From Candidatus Omnitrophota bacterium (lineage in GTDB: Bacteria > Omnitrophota > Gorgyraeia > Gygaellales > Profunditerraquicolaceae): a stretch of DNA of 64,000 nt. Of the stretch, positions 9,752-18,161 are shown one piece after another. The stretch is from contig JAUYDL010000029.1 in the NCBI GenBank assembly GCA_030691865.1, positions 8,998-72,997 of the forward strand, written 5' to 3'. The notes under the pieces are model-generated. The model saw only the letters and a program-made list of their open reading frames with translations, ran no database searches and was not told the DNA's origin. Positions within the stretch are counted from its first letter, which is position 1, and the number at the start of each line of letters is the position of its first letter. Made by a program: the position numbers and the translations under genes.

Positions 9752-10804
9752 TTATAGCCCCTTCTTAGCAATATACTCGCACAAATCCACTACCCGATTA
9801 GAATAACCCCACTCATTGTCATACCAGGCCAGCACTTTAACAAAATCATCCTGAATAATCTTGGTAATCTTAGCATCCACTACCAAGCTTAATGCGCAAT
9901 GATTAAAATCAATTGAAACTACCGGATCCTCAGTATATCCAAGTATCCCCTTCATTGCGCCTTCGCTAGCTGCTTTAAAAGCAGCATTCAATTCTTCAAC
10001 CGTAGCTTTTTTTGCCAACATTACGGTTAAATCTACTACTGAAACATTTGGCGTAGGAACACGAATGGCAAAACCATCCAGCTTACCTTTTAATTCCGGG
10101 ATTACTAACGAAATTGCCTTAGCCGCACCTGTAGAGGTAGGAATCATCGAAACGGCAGCAGCGCGTGCGCGGCGTAAATCCGAGTGCGCCATATCCTGCA
10201 ACTTCTGGTCATTAGTATAGGAATGTATCGTAGTCATCAGGCCTTTAACAATCCCCCAATTATCCTGCATCACCTTGGCCACGGGTGCAAGACAATTAGT
10301 GGTACAAGAAGCATTGGAAATCACGTGATGATTTTTAGGGTCATATTTTGATTCGTTCACTCCCAGAACAATGGTTATATCTTCCCCTTCAGCCGGAGCA
10401 GAAATAATAACTTTCTTAGCACCTCCCTTGGTGATATGATTCTCTGCGCCTCGCACTGTTTTGCCCTTCTTATTCACTCCGTCATGCTTAATGGTAAATA
10501 ATCCGGTAGACTCCACAACGATCTCTACCCCTAAATCTTTCCAGGGTAACGCTGCAGGATCCGTTTCCTTTAAAACTTTAATCGCTTTACCGTTAACCGA
10601 AATTACATCAAGCGCGGTTGCCTTAACCTCACCGTTAAAGCGTCCATGCACAGAATCATATTTAAAAAGATAGGCGTTGCTCTTGGCATCCGTCAAATCA
10701 TTAATTGCCACTAGCTCTATATCTTTACTATTCTTCTCTAAAATAGCCCGGGCCACTAAACGGCCAATCCTGCCAAAACCATTGATCCCCACTTTAACAG
10801 CCAT
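9752..10804 (-). CDS. gap: Glyceraldehyde-3-phosphate dehydrogenase, type I
   Basis: Oxidises glyceraldehyde-3-phosphate to 1,3-bisphosphoglycerate. At 350 residues it is slightly longer than the usual 330-340, through a lysine-rich stretch (VNKKGKTVRGAENHITKGG, about 110-128). Visible features: Rossmann start VGINGFGRIGRL, AINDLT for NAD specificity, the catalytic SNASCTTNCLAP (Cys167), HSYTNDQKLQD and the C-terminal WYDNEWGYSNRVVDL. A GAGGAGG ribosome binding site precedes the ATG. It lies just upstream of pgk and after the galT pair. Confidence 0.98.
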   Translation of the reverse strand: MAVKVGINGFGRIGRLVARAILEKNSKDIELVAINDLTDAKSNAYLFKYDSVHGRFNGEVKATALDVISVNGKAIKVLKETDPAALPWKDLGVEIVVESTGLFTIKHDGVNKKGKTVRGAENHITKGGAKKVIISAPAEGEDITIVLGVNESKYDPKNHHVISNASCTTNCLAPVAKVMQDNWGIVKGLMTTIHSYTNDQKLQDMAHSDLRRARAAAVSMIPTSTGAAKAISLVIPELKGKLDGFAIRVPTPNVSVVDLTVMLAKKATVEELNAAFKAASEGAMKGILGYTEDPVVSIDFNHCALSLVVDAKITKIIQDDFVKVLAWYDNEWGYSNRVVDLCEYIAKKGL

Positions 10805-10869
10805 TTGACTCCTCCTCTTATTATAGTTTTTTGCTTTCGTGCTACATCCTATCTACTAACTACTACCTA

Positions 10870-10898
10870 CCTGCCTGACGGCAGCCAGGGCAGGCAGG
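10870..10898. repeat. Short inverted repeat, CCTGCCTG family
   Basis: CCTGCCTG and CAGGCAGG are separated by 13 bases in the 115-bp gap between galT and gap. It looks like a short dispersed hairpin repeat. Only one copy is in the window. Confidence 0.6.
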
Positions 10899-10919
10899 CT
10901 AACTACCCTATATTTATGT

Positions 10920-11921
10920 TTAGTCTTTTACGGCTTTTAAATACTGCGCGGCTAATTCAGGCGAGGTTGGATCAAGATAAAAACCAGTTCCCCACTCAAA
11001 ACCCGCCACCTCAGTTAAACGCGGCATAATTTCAAGATGCCAATGGTAATACTCTACGCCGGCATCGCCATTAATCGGCGCAGAATGAATTATATAATTA
11101 TATGACAAATTTACAAATACTTTTTTTAATTTCGCTAAAGTGTACTTTAAAATCTTGGCCAGCGCCACAATCTCTTCAGCTGACATATGGTAGAAATAAC
11201 CGCTATGCTGCTTAGGAAAAATCATAATCTCAAATGGAAACCGGGAAACAAAGGGGCAAAATGAAATGAAATACTTATTTTCTAAAATCACCCTCTCCTT
11301 ATCCTGGACCTCCTGACGAATAATATCGCAGAATATACAACGCTCCCGGTAATTATAATAATTTTGCGCTCCATGAATCTCCTCCAGCACATTTTTGGGT
11401 ACCATCGGCAAGGCGACTAATTGCGTATGCGGATGCTCCAGGGAAGCCCCGGCTGCTGCGCCATAATTACGAAAGACCATAATATATTTAAAACGGCTAT
11501 CTCTTCTTAGATCCGCTGCGCGCACACAACACATCTTCACGTAACTTTCGATTTCCTGCGGCAGGAGATCCGAGATATCTTTATTATGATACGGGCTCTC
11601 AATTAAAACTTCATGCGCACCGATACCGTTGGACATATCATAAATACCTAATCCCCGACGGTCAAGCTCACCTTCAATCTGTAAAACGGGAAATTTATTG
11701 GCTACCACGCGTACCTGCCAACCGGGAGTATTCGCCCCTGTGCCCGGATCGCGAAAACAACTTATTTCAGGCGGGGTCATAAATTCATTGCCATAACAAA
11801 ACGGGCATAAACCTCCGTCGGGAATATACTGCTCATATTTAAAATCTCCCGGTTTCTTCGGATGAACCGTATCCACGATCACCCAGCGGCCAACCACCGG
11901 ATCTCTTCTTAATTCACCCAT
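10920..11921 (-). CDS. galT: Galactose-1-phosphate uridylyltransferase family protein (intact active site)
   Basis: A 333-residue HIT-superfamily nucleotidylyltransferase. It has the zinc Cys pair C39/C42 (CPFC), H103 in GAHEV, and the catalytic H163-P164-H165-T-Q with the nucleophilic His165. A second CxxC (CIFCD) and the C-terminal YYHWHLEIMPRLTEVAGFEWGTGFY segment follow. The family swaps UMP or AMP between sugar phosphates: Leloir GalT, or ADP-glucose phosphorylase-like enzymes. Sequence alone does not settle which. It abuts a paralogue directly upstream (no gap), evidently a tandem duplication, and glgC in this window makes the ADP-glucose alternative worth considering. Confidence 0.88.
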   Translation of the reverse strand: MGELRRDPVVGRWVIVDTVHPKKPGDFKYEQYIPDGGLCPFCYGNEFMTPPEISCFRDPGTGANTPGWQVRVVANKFPVLQIEGELDRRGLGIYDMSNGIGAHEVLIESPYHNKDISDLLPQEIESYVKMCCVRAADLRRDSRFKYIMVFRNYGAAAGASLEHPHTQLVALPMVPKNVLEEIHGAQNYYNYRERCIFCDIIRQEVQDKERVILENKYFISFCPFVSRFPFEIMIFPKQHSGYFYHMSAEEIVALAKILKYTLAKLKKVFVNLSYNYIIHSAPINGDAGVEYYHWHLEIMPRLTEVAGFEWGTGFYLDPTSPELAAQYLKAVKD

Positions 11922-12947
11922 CTATATTTTAACCTCTCTTAAAAATTTAGCTGTATCTTCAGGCGGAAGCGGACAGATATAAAAACCCGTTCCCCATTCA
12001 AAACCCGCCACCTTAGTTAAACGCGGCATAATCTCGATATGCCAATGGTAATCCTGATCAATAGTCTTCCAGTAGCCCACCTTCTGCCGGCGAAAAGGCG
12101 CGGTATGAATGAGATAATTATAATCCGGGTCATTCAATCCTATCTTTAACTTTAAAAGCACAGCTTTAAGCACGCGGGCTAGATTTCTCCTGGACTCCGC
12201 ATCCATACAGGTATAATCACTGCAATGCTTCTTAGGTAAAATCCAGGTCTCAAAAGGAAACCGCGCGGCAAACGGGCTAACCGCAACAAAACCATCAAAA
12301 TCTAAAATCACGCGTTCCTTTTGCGCCAATTCCTGTTTAATTAAATCGCAAAAAACGCAGCGCTCATGATAATCGTAATATTGACGCGCCCCAACCAGCT
12401 CTTCTTTTACGCGTTTAGGAGTAACTGGTGTGGCAATCAATTGCGATCGCGCATGCCTGATCCCGCCGCCACCTGAACCTTTACCGTAATTTTTAAATAC
12501 TAAAACATATTTAAACCGGCTGTCCCTCTCCAAATCCACTAATCTATCAGAATAGCAATTAAGCACTCTGGTAATCTGCTCTTCGCTTAAATCCGCCATA
12601 TTGGCGATATGCTGATTCGTCTCAATCACAACCTCATGCGCACCTACGCCATTCATTACATCATAAATGCCGTTTCCACGACGATCTAAATCACCTTCAA
12701 CCCTTAAAAATGGGGAAATGCTAGGAACTACGCGCAAATCCCAACCCGGGCCATTACGCGTAGAATTACGCGGTCGGATAGCATAAATTTCAGGGGGAGT
12801 ATTTCCTTCCCTACCTTCACAAAATGGGCAGGCCAACTGATCTTCCTGATCTTTGAGTTGGCCGACAAATTGATCAGGGCGCCGTGCGCGTTCGGTGGAG
12901 ATAATTACCCACCTACCTATAATCGGATCTTTCCTTAATTCTGGCAT
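11922..12947 (-). CDS. GalT-like protein with Arg replacing the nucleophilic histidine
   Basis: A 341-residue paralogue of the adjacent gene, sharing RDSRFKY, CxxC (C40/C43), GAHEV (H104) and the FEWGTGFY C-terminus. The catalytic HPHxQ has become H165-A166-R167-S-Q. The first His (a zinc ligand in E. coli GalT) remains, but the His that forms the covalent uridylyl intermediate is Arg; the codon at 12447-12449 reads CGA. A glycine-rich insertion (GSGGGG) precedes the motif. It probably cannot use the standard ping-pong mechanism, so it may be a non-catalytic partner, a binding protein or an enzyme with another mechanism. It starts 8 nt after a TATAAT box with no ribosome binding site. Confidence 0.87.
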   Translation of the reverse strand: MPELRKDPIIGRWVIISTERARRPDQFVGQLKDQEDQLACPFCEGREGNTPPEIYAIRPRNSTRNGPGWDLRVVPSISPFLRVEGDLDRRGNGIYDVMNGVGAHEVVIETNQHIANMADLSEEQITRVLNCYSDRLVDLERDSRFKYVLVFKNYGKGSGGGGIRHARSQLIATPVTPKRVKEELVGARQYYDYHERCVFCDLIKQELAQKERVILDFDGFVAVSPFAARFPFETWILPKKHCSDYTCMDAESRRNLARVLKAVLLKLKIGLNDPDYNYLIHTAPFRRQKVGYWKTIDQDYHWHIEIMPRLTKVAGFEWGTGFYICPLPPEDTAKFLREVKI

Positions 12948-12955
12948 AGAAAGTA

Positions 12956-12983
12956 ATTATAACAGAACTCCTAAAAGTTGCAA
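12956..12983 (-). promoter_or_regulatory. Promoter of the galT pair, probably leaderless
   Basis: TTGCAA (12978-12983), a 16-base spacer and TATAAT (12956-12961) on the minus strand. Only 8 bases separate TATAAT from the ATG at 12947 and no Shine-Dalgarno is visible, so transcription probably starts at the start codon. Confidence 0.55.
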
Positions 12984-12997
12984 CAAGTTTATAACAT

Positions 12998-13084
12998 CCC
13001 GTCATTGCGCGAAACGAAGCGACCGAGGGCGAAATGCCCGAGGAAGTGCCGAGCCCATCCGGGCGAGGCCAATCTCGTAAACTA
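12998..13084. repeat. GTCATTGCG...CAATCTC-type intergenic repeat, copy 1
   Basis: Begins CCCGTCATTGCGCGAAACGAAGC and ends GAGGCCAATCTCGTAAACTA, with a GC-rich palindromic middle containing GAGGGCGAAATGCCC and GCCCATCCGGGC. It abuts the 3' end of the RhuM-family gene. A related element in opposite orientation lies beyond its 5' end. Confidence 0.7.
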
Positions 13085-14116
13085 TTTATTTTTCCTTAAT
13101 AGGCGTTTAGCGGCTTTCCGCTCAATCATTTTTACCGAGCGATCAAAATCGCTGTCTTTTGCATCGCAGGCTTTGATCCTTTTGAGATTAAATTTATCAT
13201 ATTGTACTTCCGCATGCCCAAGCGCAAGCTCATGAGATATCTTGCCTGCATGAGCGAGAATTTCCCGCTCATTAAGCGACAAAAATCCGTCAAGCTTTTT
13301 AATCCAGTCCTTCATATACATGGGGGTACGGCGCATCGCCTGGCCTTCGGCGAAAATCAGATATTGCTCTACGAGATTGTTGAGCGCCAAAAGTTCTTGT
13401 CCATAAAGATAATTCTTCGCGATGGCGACATCGTGTTTGCGAACTTTAGCGCCTCGCCAGCTGGTAAGCCCCATGTTCGTCTTTGAGCTGTCAGCGCGTT
13501 CGCGTATAATTTCCGCGGCTGTTTTGCCACTGATTGCCCAATGCATTTTATTCTGCACCGTTTTAAAGAAGTCAATGCTGATTTCCAATGCAGGATTGTA
13601 ATCTACGCTAGTAGCATAAATGTCCGTTATCTTCTGATAGAACCGGCGCTCGGAGGTACGAATATCCTGAATACGCCGGACAACCTCATCAAAATAATCA
13701 AAGGGTTGATCGGGATTTTTAAGCCGTTCGTCATCAAGCACAAAACCTTTTACAATATATTCCCGCAAATGCTGGGTTGCCCATTGACGAAACCGCGTGG
13801 CGATATGTGATTTAACACGATATCCAACAGAAATAATCACATCAAGATTATAATATTCAATTTTTCTTTTGACCGGCCGCGTACCTTCTATTTGAACTGT
13901 CAAGAATTCCTTGACAGTTGCCTTAGGTATTAATTCTCCTTCTTCGTAAATATTTTTAACATGGACGCTGATGTTCTGCTTAGTAGTCTGAAATAGTTCC
14001 GCCATCAACTGCTGAGTCAGCCAGACCGTCTCATTTTGAAAACGAACATCAATTTTAATTTTTCCGTCTTCAGTCTGATAAATTATCAACTCGGACTTAT
14101 TTTCTTTATTTTCCAC
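13082..14116 (-). CDS. RhuM family protein
   Basis: A 344-residue protein with the RhuM (Virulence_RhuM) architecture: an N-terminal phage Rha/HTH-like part with VWLTQQLMAELFQTTKQNISVH, ATVKEFLTVQIEG, KRKIEYYNLDVIISVGYRVKS and TRFRQWATQHLREYIVKGF, then an alpha-helical C-terminal half. The family was named from a Salmonella pathogenicity island and is common on mobile DNA. Its biochemical role is unknown; by its N-terminal helix-turn-helix character DNA binding is plausible. The start is GTG 14116 with an AAGGAG site 7 nt upstream. It stands alone between two inverted GTCATTGC repeats, suggesting it came in as a unit. Confidence 0.9.
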   Translation of the reverse strand: MENKENKSELIIYQTEDGKIKIDVRFQNETVWLTQQLMAELFQTTKQNISVHVKNIYEEGELIPKATVKEFLTVQIEGTRPVKRKIEYYNLDVIISVGYRVKSHIATRFRQWATQHLREYIVKGFVLDDERLKNPDQPFDYFDEVVRRIQDIRTSERRFYQKITDIYATSVDYNPALEISIDFFKTVQNKMHWAISGKTAAEIIRERADSSKTNMGLTSWRGAKVRKHDVAIAKNYLYGQELLALNNLVEQYLIFAEGQAMRRTPMYMKDWIKKLDGFLSLNEREILAHAGKISHELALGHAEVQYDKFNLKRIKACDAKDSDFDRSVKMIERKAAKRLLRKNK

Positions 14117-14170
14117 TGGTTAACTCCTTTTCTAACTTTTCAAGAAGTTATCTTTCATCTAGTTTGCCAT

Positions 14171-14235
14171 AACCTTAGATTGCTTCGCCCCGCCTGCGGC
14201 GTGGCCCGCAATGACCGGAACCCGCAATGATGCAA
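14171..14235. repeat. GTCATTGC-type repeat, copy 2, inverted
   Basis: Reads TTAGATTGCTTCGCCCCGCC, a GC-rich centre and GGCCCGCAATGACC on the plus strand, the opposite orientation to the copy at 12998. A partial repeat of CCGCAATGA follows. The two copies flank the RhuM gene. Confidence 0.65.
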
Positions 14236-14236
14236 A

Positions 14237-15181
14237 CTATTTATTCTTCCCTAAAATTTCACCTGCGGCAAGCTTATGCCCGATAATAAAATTCTGTGCC
14301 GACATACGCTTTCCCGCTTCCAGCTGCAGCTCTTTAATTTCTAAAAAACCTCTTGCGCAAGCCACAACAATACCATGCTTGTCCGCCCTGATCACTTCAC
14401 CAACTGAAGGCTTATGGCTAGGGAATATCGGTAGGACTTGCGCCTGAAATATCTTAAGCAACTTCTTGCGATAACTGGTAAATGCCCCCGGCCAGGGGAT
14501 AACCCCTTTTATCTGGTTATGAATATTCACGGCAGAAGTATCCCAATCAATTAAACCGATCTCTTTTTTCATCTTTGGGGCATAGACAACCTTATCTTCA
14601 TCTTGTTCCACCAAACGATAATCCCGGTTATCAATAATCACCAACACCTCCATTAAAAGCTGGGCTCCGCATTGACTCAGTTTCTCTTCTAAACTAACCG
14701 CAGTATCCCGATCTTCGATTTTTATTTCCTTCTGCATAATTACCGGGCCGGAATCCATCTTTAGAGTTACATAGATAATCGTAATCCCGGTTTTCTTTTC
14801 CCCATTAATTATCGCCCAGTTAATCGGAGCCGCCCCCCGGTAACGCGGCAGAAGCGAAGCGTGGATATTAATCGGCATAATCTTGGGAATATCTAAGATC
14901 TCTTGAGACAATATCTGGCCATAGGCGACGATTACAAAAAGATCCGCATCCAGGCTCTTTAAAAATTTTACGCTTTCTTTACTATTGATATTTTCCGGCT
15001 GAAAAGTTTTAAGCCCGGCGGCAATAGCCGTGTTTTTAACATCGGTAGCCGCTAACTGTAAATGCCGGCCTTTCTGTTTATCCGGCTGGGTAACCACACA
15101 GGCCAACTCATGCTGGCTTTTAATTAAAACCTCAAGAACCGAAACACCAAAATGTGCACTTCCGAAGAATATTATTTTCAT
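14237..15181 (-). CDS. fmt: Methionyl-tRNA formyltransferase
   Basis: Formylates the initiator Met-tRNA using 10-formyl-tetrahydrofolate. The N-terminal Rossmann part begins MKIIFFGSAHFGVSVLE. The formyltransferase signature is NIHASLLPRYRGAAPINWAI (about 111-130), followed by the catalytic Asp in KMDSGPVIMQKE. The C-terminal OB-fold part has IKGVIPWPGAF. The 314 residues are full length. The start follows the priA stop by 1 bp, as in the common fmt-priA neighbourhood. Confidence 0.96.
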   Translation of the reverse strand: MKIIFFGSAHFGVSVLEVLIKSQHELACVVTQPDKQKGRHLQLAATDVKNTAIAAGLKTFQPENINSKESVKFLKSLDADLFVIVAYGQILSQEILDIPKIMPINIHASLLPRYRGAAPINWAIINGEKKTGITIIYVTLKMDSGPVIMQKEIKIEDRDTAVSLEEKLSQCGAQLLMEVLVIIDNRDYRLVEQDEDKVVYAPKMKKEIGLIDWDTSAVNIHNQIKGVIPWPGAFTSYRKKLLKIFQAQVLPIFPSHKPSVGEVIRADKHGIVVACARGFLEIKELQLEAGKRMSAQNFIIGHKLAAGEILGKNK

Positions 15182-15182
15182 C

Positions 15183-17006
15183 TTAGATAGGGTCTACATC
15201 CACCGTCACTATTATACCTGAAAAATGCCCTTCTTTTAAGTGTAATTTTAAAAAATGGCTGGCTTTCTCTACGTTAGGCGCGCGCATTAATATCTGATAA
15301 TAAAAATTCTCCCGCAATTTAGCCGGTTGCCCGGGATTAAGGGAGAGCATTTTTATACTGCTTGTCTTAATCTTATTTAATTTTTCAAATAAATCACAAG
15401 CAGACTGCTTAACCTTTTCCAAACTTTCCCCTCTTAATCTAACCAGGATCATATGTTTAAAAGGTGCAAAGTTTAGCTGTTTGCGTTGTTTTAATTCCTC
15501 TTTATAAAACAACCTTGAATCATTCTTAATCAAAGCCTGAAAGCAATGATGGTTAACATTAGCGCTTTGAATAATTATCGACTTAGATGTTAAACTAACT
15601 AACCCCATCAGCAGATTAAAAGTTTTCTCAGCAGCGCGAAAATCCACCCGGTTAAGCGAATTATCTATCGCCAAAACCCCTATTAAATCAAAATTTATTT
15701 CCTGGTGTTTAATTACCGAGCTGGTAGCAACAAAAATATCCACATTCATACGCGCCTGTGGGAAAATTCTCGCCAGTTCGCTTTCTACCTTTTCTGTGCC
15801 GATACCTGAATATTTAATATAACCGGCATTACAATGTGGACAGATTTTAGGCACCGGCATTTTAAAATTGCAATGATGACATTTTAATTTATCATCATCA
15901 AAATGAAATACCAGATTAATATTGCAGCGCGGACATTTCAAAGCCACCTGGCAATTATGACAAGCAACCGTGGTAGCAAAACCTTTGCGATTAATCACCA
16001 ATAAGACCTTACCTTTTTCAGCCAGGGCCATCTGTATCGCATCCAGCAAAAACTTTGAAAACATGGATTTGTTTTTTCTTTCCGCATAAGCCAGCCGGCG
16101 CACATCGATAACCTTAACAAGCGGGTAAGCCAGTTTTGAAGGAATAACTTCAAGATCCAGTTTACCTTTTTGCAACAGATAAAAACTTTCCAAAGATAAA
16201 CAATGACTGCCCAGAATAACTCCTGAACCCTGAATCTGTGCGCGCATCAATCCAACTTCCCGGGCATGATAATGCGGAACCTGCTCCTGCTTATAAACCT
16301 GATCCTCTTCTTGGTCGATAATCATCAACCCCAGATTATTCACGCAAGAGAAAATACTTGAGCGCGTACCGGCCACCACGCAGTAATCTGCTTGTCTGAT
16401 TTTTTCCCAAATCTCCAGTTCATTAGGCTGTTTGCGGAAGGAGATAAAAACTTCTTTCCCCAAACTCTTCTCCAATTTCTCTTTTACCCTTTCCACTGCT
16501 GCGATATTACTGCACAGAATAATTACCGACTTTTTAGCCGCCAGAACTTTCTTAATCTCCCTTAGGTAAACCGGTATTCGGTCAAACCCCTGAACAAAAA
16601 GGGGACGTTTCCCTTTCTCAAGAGAAAGGGGACGGTTCTCTTTTTCTGAAACCTTATTAAGAGAACCGTCCCCCTGATTTAAGTCTTTCCCCTTCCTCAA
16701 CTCATCCGGTAACGCCGCTTCAATTGCCTCTCCCCAGGAACAACAATAATATTCCGCCAGCTCCTTAGTCAACTGAAGCATCGAATCATCCAAGATCGGG
16801 AATAAATCAATAACCGAGATAATCTCTTTTAATTTTTTGATTTTAGTTTTATTATTTAATTCTACTACGTAGGCAACTTCTTTTTTGTTGCGGAAATTTA
16901 CCCAAACTCTTGCTCCAATGTTAACTTTGGCTTCCAGGCCCACCGGAACAAGGTAATCAAACGGGCCATCAATCGGCAGGCCCAACACCACATTAGCGTA
17001 TAACAC
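15183..17006 (-). CDS. priA: Primosomal protein N' (PriA) with degenerate helicase motifs and an in-frame repeat insertion
   Basis: PriA normally reloads DnaB at stalled forks as a 3'-5' helicase. The DNA-binding start (VLYANVVLGLPIDGPFDYLVP) and the eight-cysteine zinc region (CHNCQVALKCPRCN ... CHHC ... CPHC) followed by GIGTEKVESELARIFP are intact. The ATPase core is not. Walker A (usually GVTGSGKTEVY) reads QGFDRIPVY, Walker B (usually DEEHD) reads DQEED, and the GTQM(I/V)AKG and VAGRAGR regions read VATSSVIKHQ and LVSLTSK. A palindromic repeat encodes about residues 111-136, immediately before the Walker A position. I choose GTG 17006 (607 residues), with AAGGAG upstream, over the TTG at 17027. 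It overlaps the upstream gene by 14 bp. Confidence 0.88.
   Translation of the reverse strand: MLYANVVLGLPIDGPFDYLVPVGLEAKVNIGARVWVNFRNKKEVAYVVELNNKTKIKKLKEIISVIDLFPILDDSMLQLTKELAEYYCCSWGEAIEAALPDELRKGKDLNQGDGSLNKVSEKENRPLSLEKGKRPLFVQGFDRIPVYLREIKKVLAAKKSVIILCSNIAAVERVKEKLEKSLGKEVFISFRKQPNELEIWEKIRQADYCVVAGTRSSIFSCVNNLGLMIIDQEEDQVYKQEQVPHYHAREVGLMRAQIQGSGVILGSHCLSLESFYLLQKGKLDLEVIPSKLAYPLVKVIDVRRLAYAERKNKSMFSKFLLDAIQMALAEKGKVLLVINRKGFATTVACHNCQVALKCPRCNINLVFHFDDDKLKCHHCNFKMPVPKICPHCNAGYIKYSGIGTEKVESELARIFPQARMNVDIFVATSSVIKHQEINFDLIGVLAIDNSLNRVDFRAAEKTFNLLMGLVSLTSKSIIIQSANVNHHCFQALIKNDSRLFYKEELKQRKQLNFAPFKHMILVRLRGESLEKVKQSACDLFEKLNKIKTSSIKMLSLNPGQPAKLRENFYYQILMRAPNVEKASHFLKLHLKEGHFSGIIVTVDVDPI
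16601..16674. repeat. REP-like palindrome inside priA, GGGGACGGTTC family, copy 5
   Basis: The main palindrome is GGGGACGGTTCTCTTTTT ... AAGAGAACCGTCCCC (16628-16674). It is preceded by a partial copy, GGGGACGTTTCCCTTTCTC with AAGAGAAAGG, from 16601. The whole stretch is translated in the priA frame without a stop or frameshift. Confidence 0.92.
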
Positions 17007-18084
17007 TAGCCAACTCCTTACAAGCAAACGGCTTTTTAATCTCCCTAATCCTTTGCCTTAACTCCAGGATTTTTTGCGGATTGTTTTTTAAATCCAAAAC
17101 AAAATTTTTTATTTCCTCGATGTTTTTAGGGCTTACTACAATACCATATTCTGCTAAAGCTTCTACATTAGCTGTTTCCTGACCCGGGATAGCGCTAATA
17201 AATATCACCGGCAATTCCATAATCAATACCTCGGTAATTGTAGCGCCTCCGGGCTTTGTAACTATACAATCAGAAACCGCCATTAATTCTTGAGCGTTAT
17301 CCACAAACCCAAAGACTTTCACATTCTCTAAATTTCGCTTTTGCAGGCGGGCAAAAAGTTTTTTATTTCTTGCGCAAACTACCAGCACCTGTGCCTCACA
17401 CATAAGGCTTTCGGAAATTTCCTCAAGCGGCCCGGAACCAAATGATCCGGTCATAAGCAAAACTGTAAAACTATTTGGATTTATCCCAAATTTTTCTGCC
17501 AACTGAGCTCTATTTTGAGTTTTAACAAAACTAGGGCTAAACGGGATACCGGAAGCCTGAATTTTTTGTTCCTCTACCCCCATATTTAATAATTTATCCT
17601 TGGTTAACCTTGAGGCAACAACATAAAGATCCGTGCCGTTTGAAACCCAAAACGGATGCACCCCGAAATCTGTAATTACCGTAATCAGTTTTGCCTGAAC
17701 TTTATTTCTTAGTTTTAAATTGGCGGCCAGCTCCGAATTTAGAAAATGCGTAGAAATAATAAAATCAAACTCCTCTTTAATCAGATAATTCACGAACTTA
17801 CGGAAGCTAAAATAATTTACAATTAAAGAAGATTTACGGCTAATCCAGCGGGTCAACTTAAATTCAGTCATCCAAAAAAATAACCCCCAAAGCCAGGTGG
17901 CATAATTTACTAAAAACGGATATCCGGAATTATAGCAAAAGCGTAAAATTGGATTGCCAAAAGGAAGGATGTCTACCAGCTTAAGTTTTAGGTCCTGGCG
18001 ATTGTTTTTTAAATAATCATATGCTGCCTCAGCTGCCCTGCGATGGCCGGCACCTGCTGAAACATAAGTAACTAATACTTTCAT
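16993..18084 (-). CDS. MGDG synthase/MurG-type glycosyltransferase (GT28)
   Basis: A 363-residue GT-B glycosyltransferase. The N-terminal half is the MGDG_synth domain: MKVLVTYVSAGAGHRRAAEAAYDYL (1-25), then HFLNSELA and TVITDFGVHPFWV. The C-terminal half is the glycosyltransferase 28 C domain with LLMTGSFGSGPLEEI, VFGFVDNAQELMAVSDCIVTKPGGATITEVL and ALAEYGIVV. Relatives transfer glucose or galactose from a UDP-sugar to diacylglycerol, making glycolipids such as those of UgtP. It is probably membrane-associated and acts on lipid. It overlaps the priA start, and the REP copy 6 precedes its own start. Confidence 0.87.
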   Translation of the reverse strand: MKVLVTYVSAGAGHRRAAEAAYDYLKNNRQDLKLKLVDILPFGNPILRFCYNSGYPFLVNYATWLWGLFFWMTEFKLTRWISRKSSLIVNYFSFRKFVNYLIKEEFDFIISTHFLNSELAANLKLRNKVQAKLITVITDFGVHPFWVSNGTDLYVVASRLTKDKLLNMGVEEQKIQASGIPFSPSFVKTQNRAQLAEKFGINPNSFTVLLMTGSFGSGPLEEISESLMCEAQVLVVCARNKKLFARLQKRNLENVKVFGFVDNAQELMAVSDCIVTKPGGATITEVLIMELPVIFISAIPGQETANVEALAEYGIVVSPKNIEEIKNFVLDLKNNPQKILELRQRIREIKKPFACKELASVIR

Positions 18085-18106
18085 AATCTTACCTGTTGAA
18101 ATAAAA

Positions 18107-18159
18107 GGGGACGGTTCTATTTTTACCGAGTCGAGTTCTAGAAAAATAGAACCGTCCCC
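18107..18159. repeat. REP-like palindrome, GGGGACGGTTC family, copy 6
   Basis: Arms GGGGACGGTTCTATTTTTA and GAAAAATAGAACCGTCCCC with loop CCGAGTCGAGTTCTA. The loop closely matches that of the copy at 20761. It lies between gmhB (downstream end at 18162) and the GT28 gene. Confidence 0.92.
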
Positions 18160-18161
18160 AT

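Noticed and set aside
10820..10825. TATAAT box upstream of gap
   Set aside because: The expected transcription start would fall inside the GAGGAGG ribosome binding site and I see no matching -35, so I do not call a promoter here.
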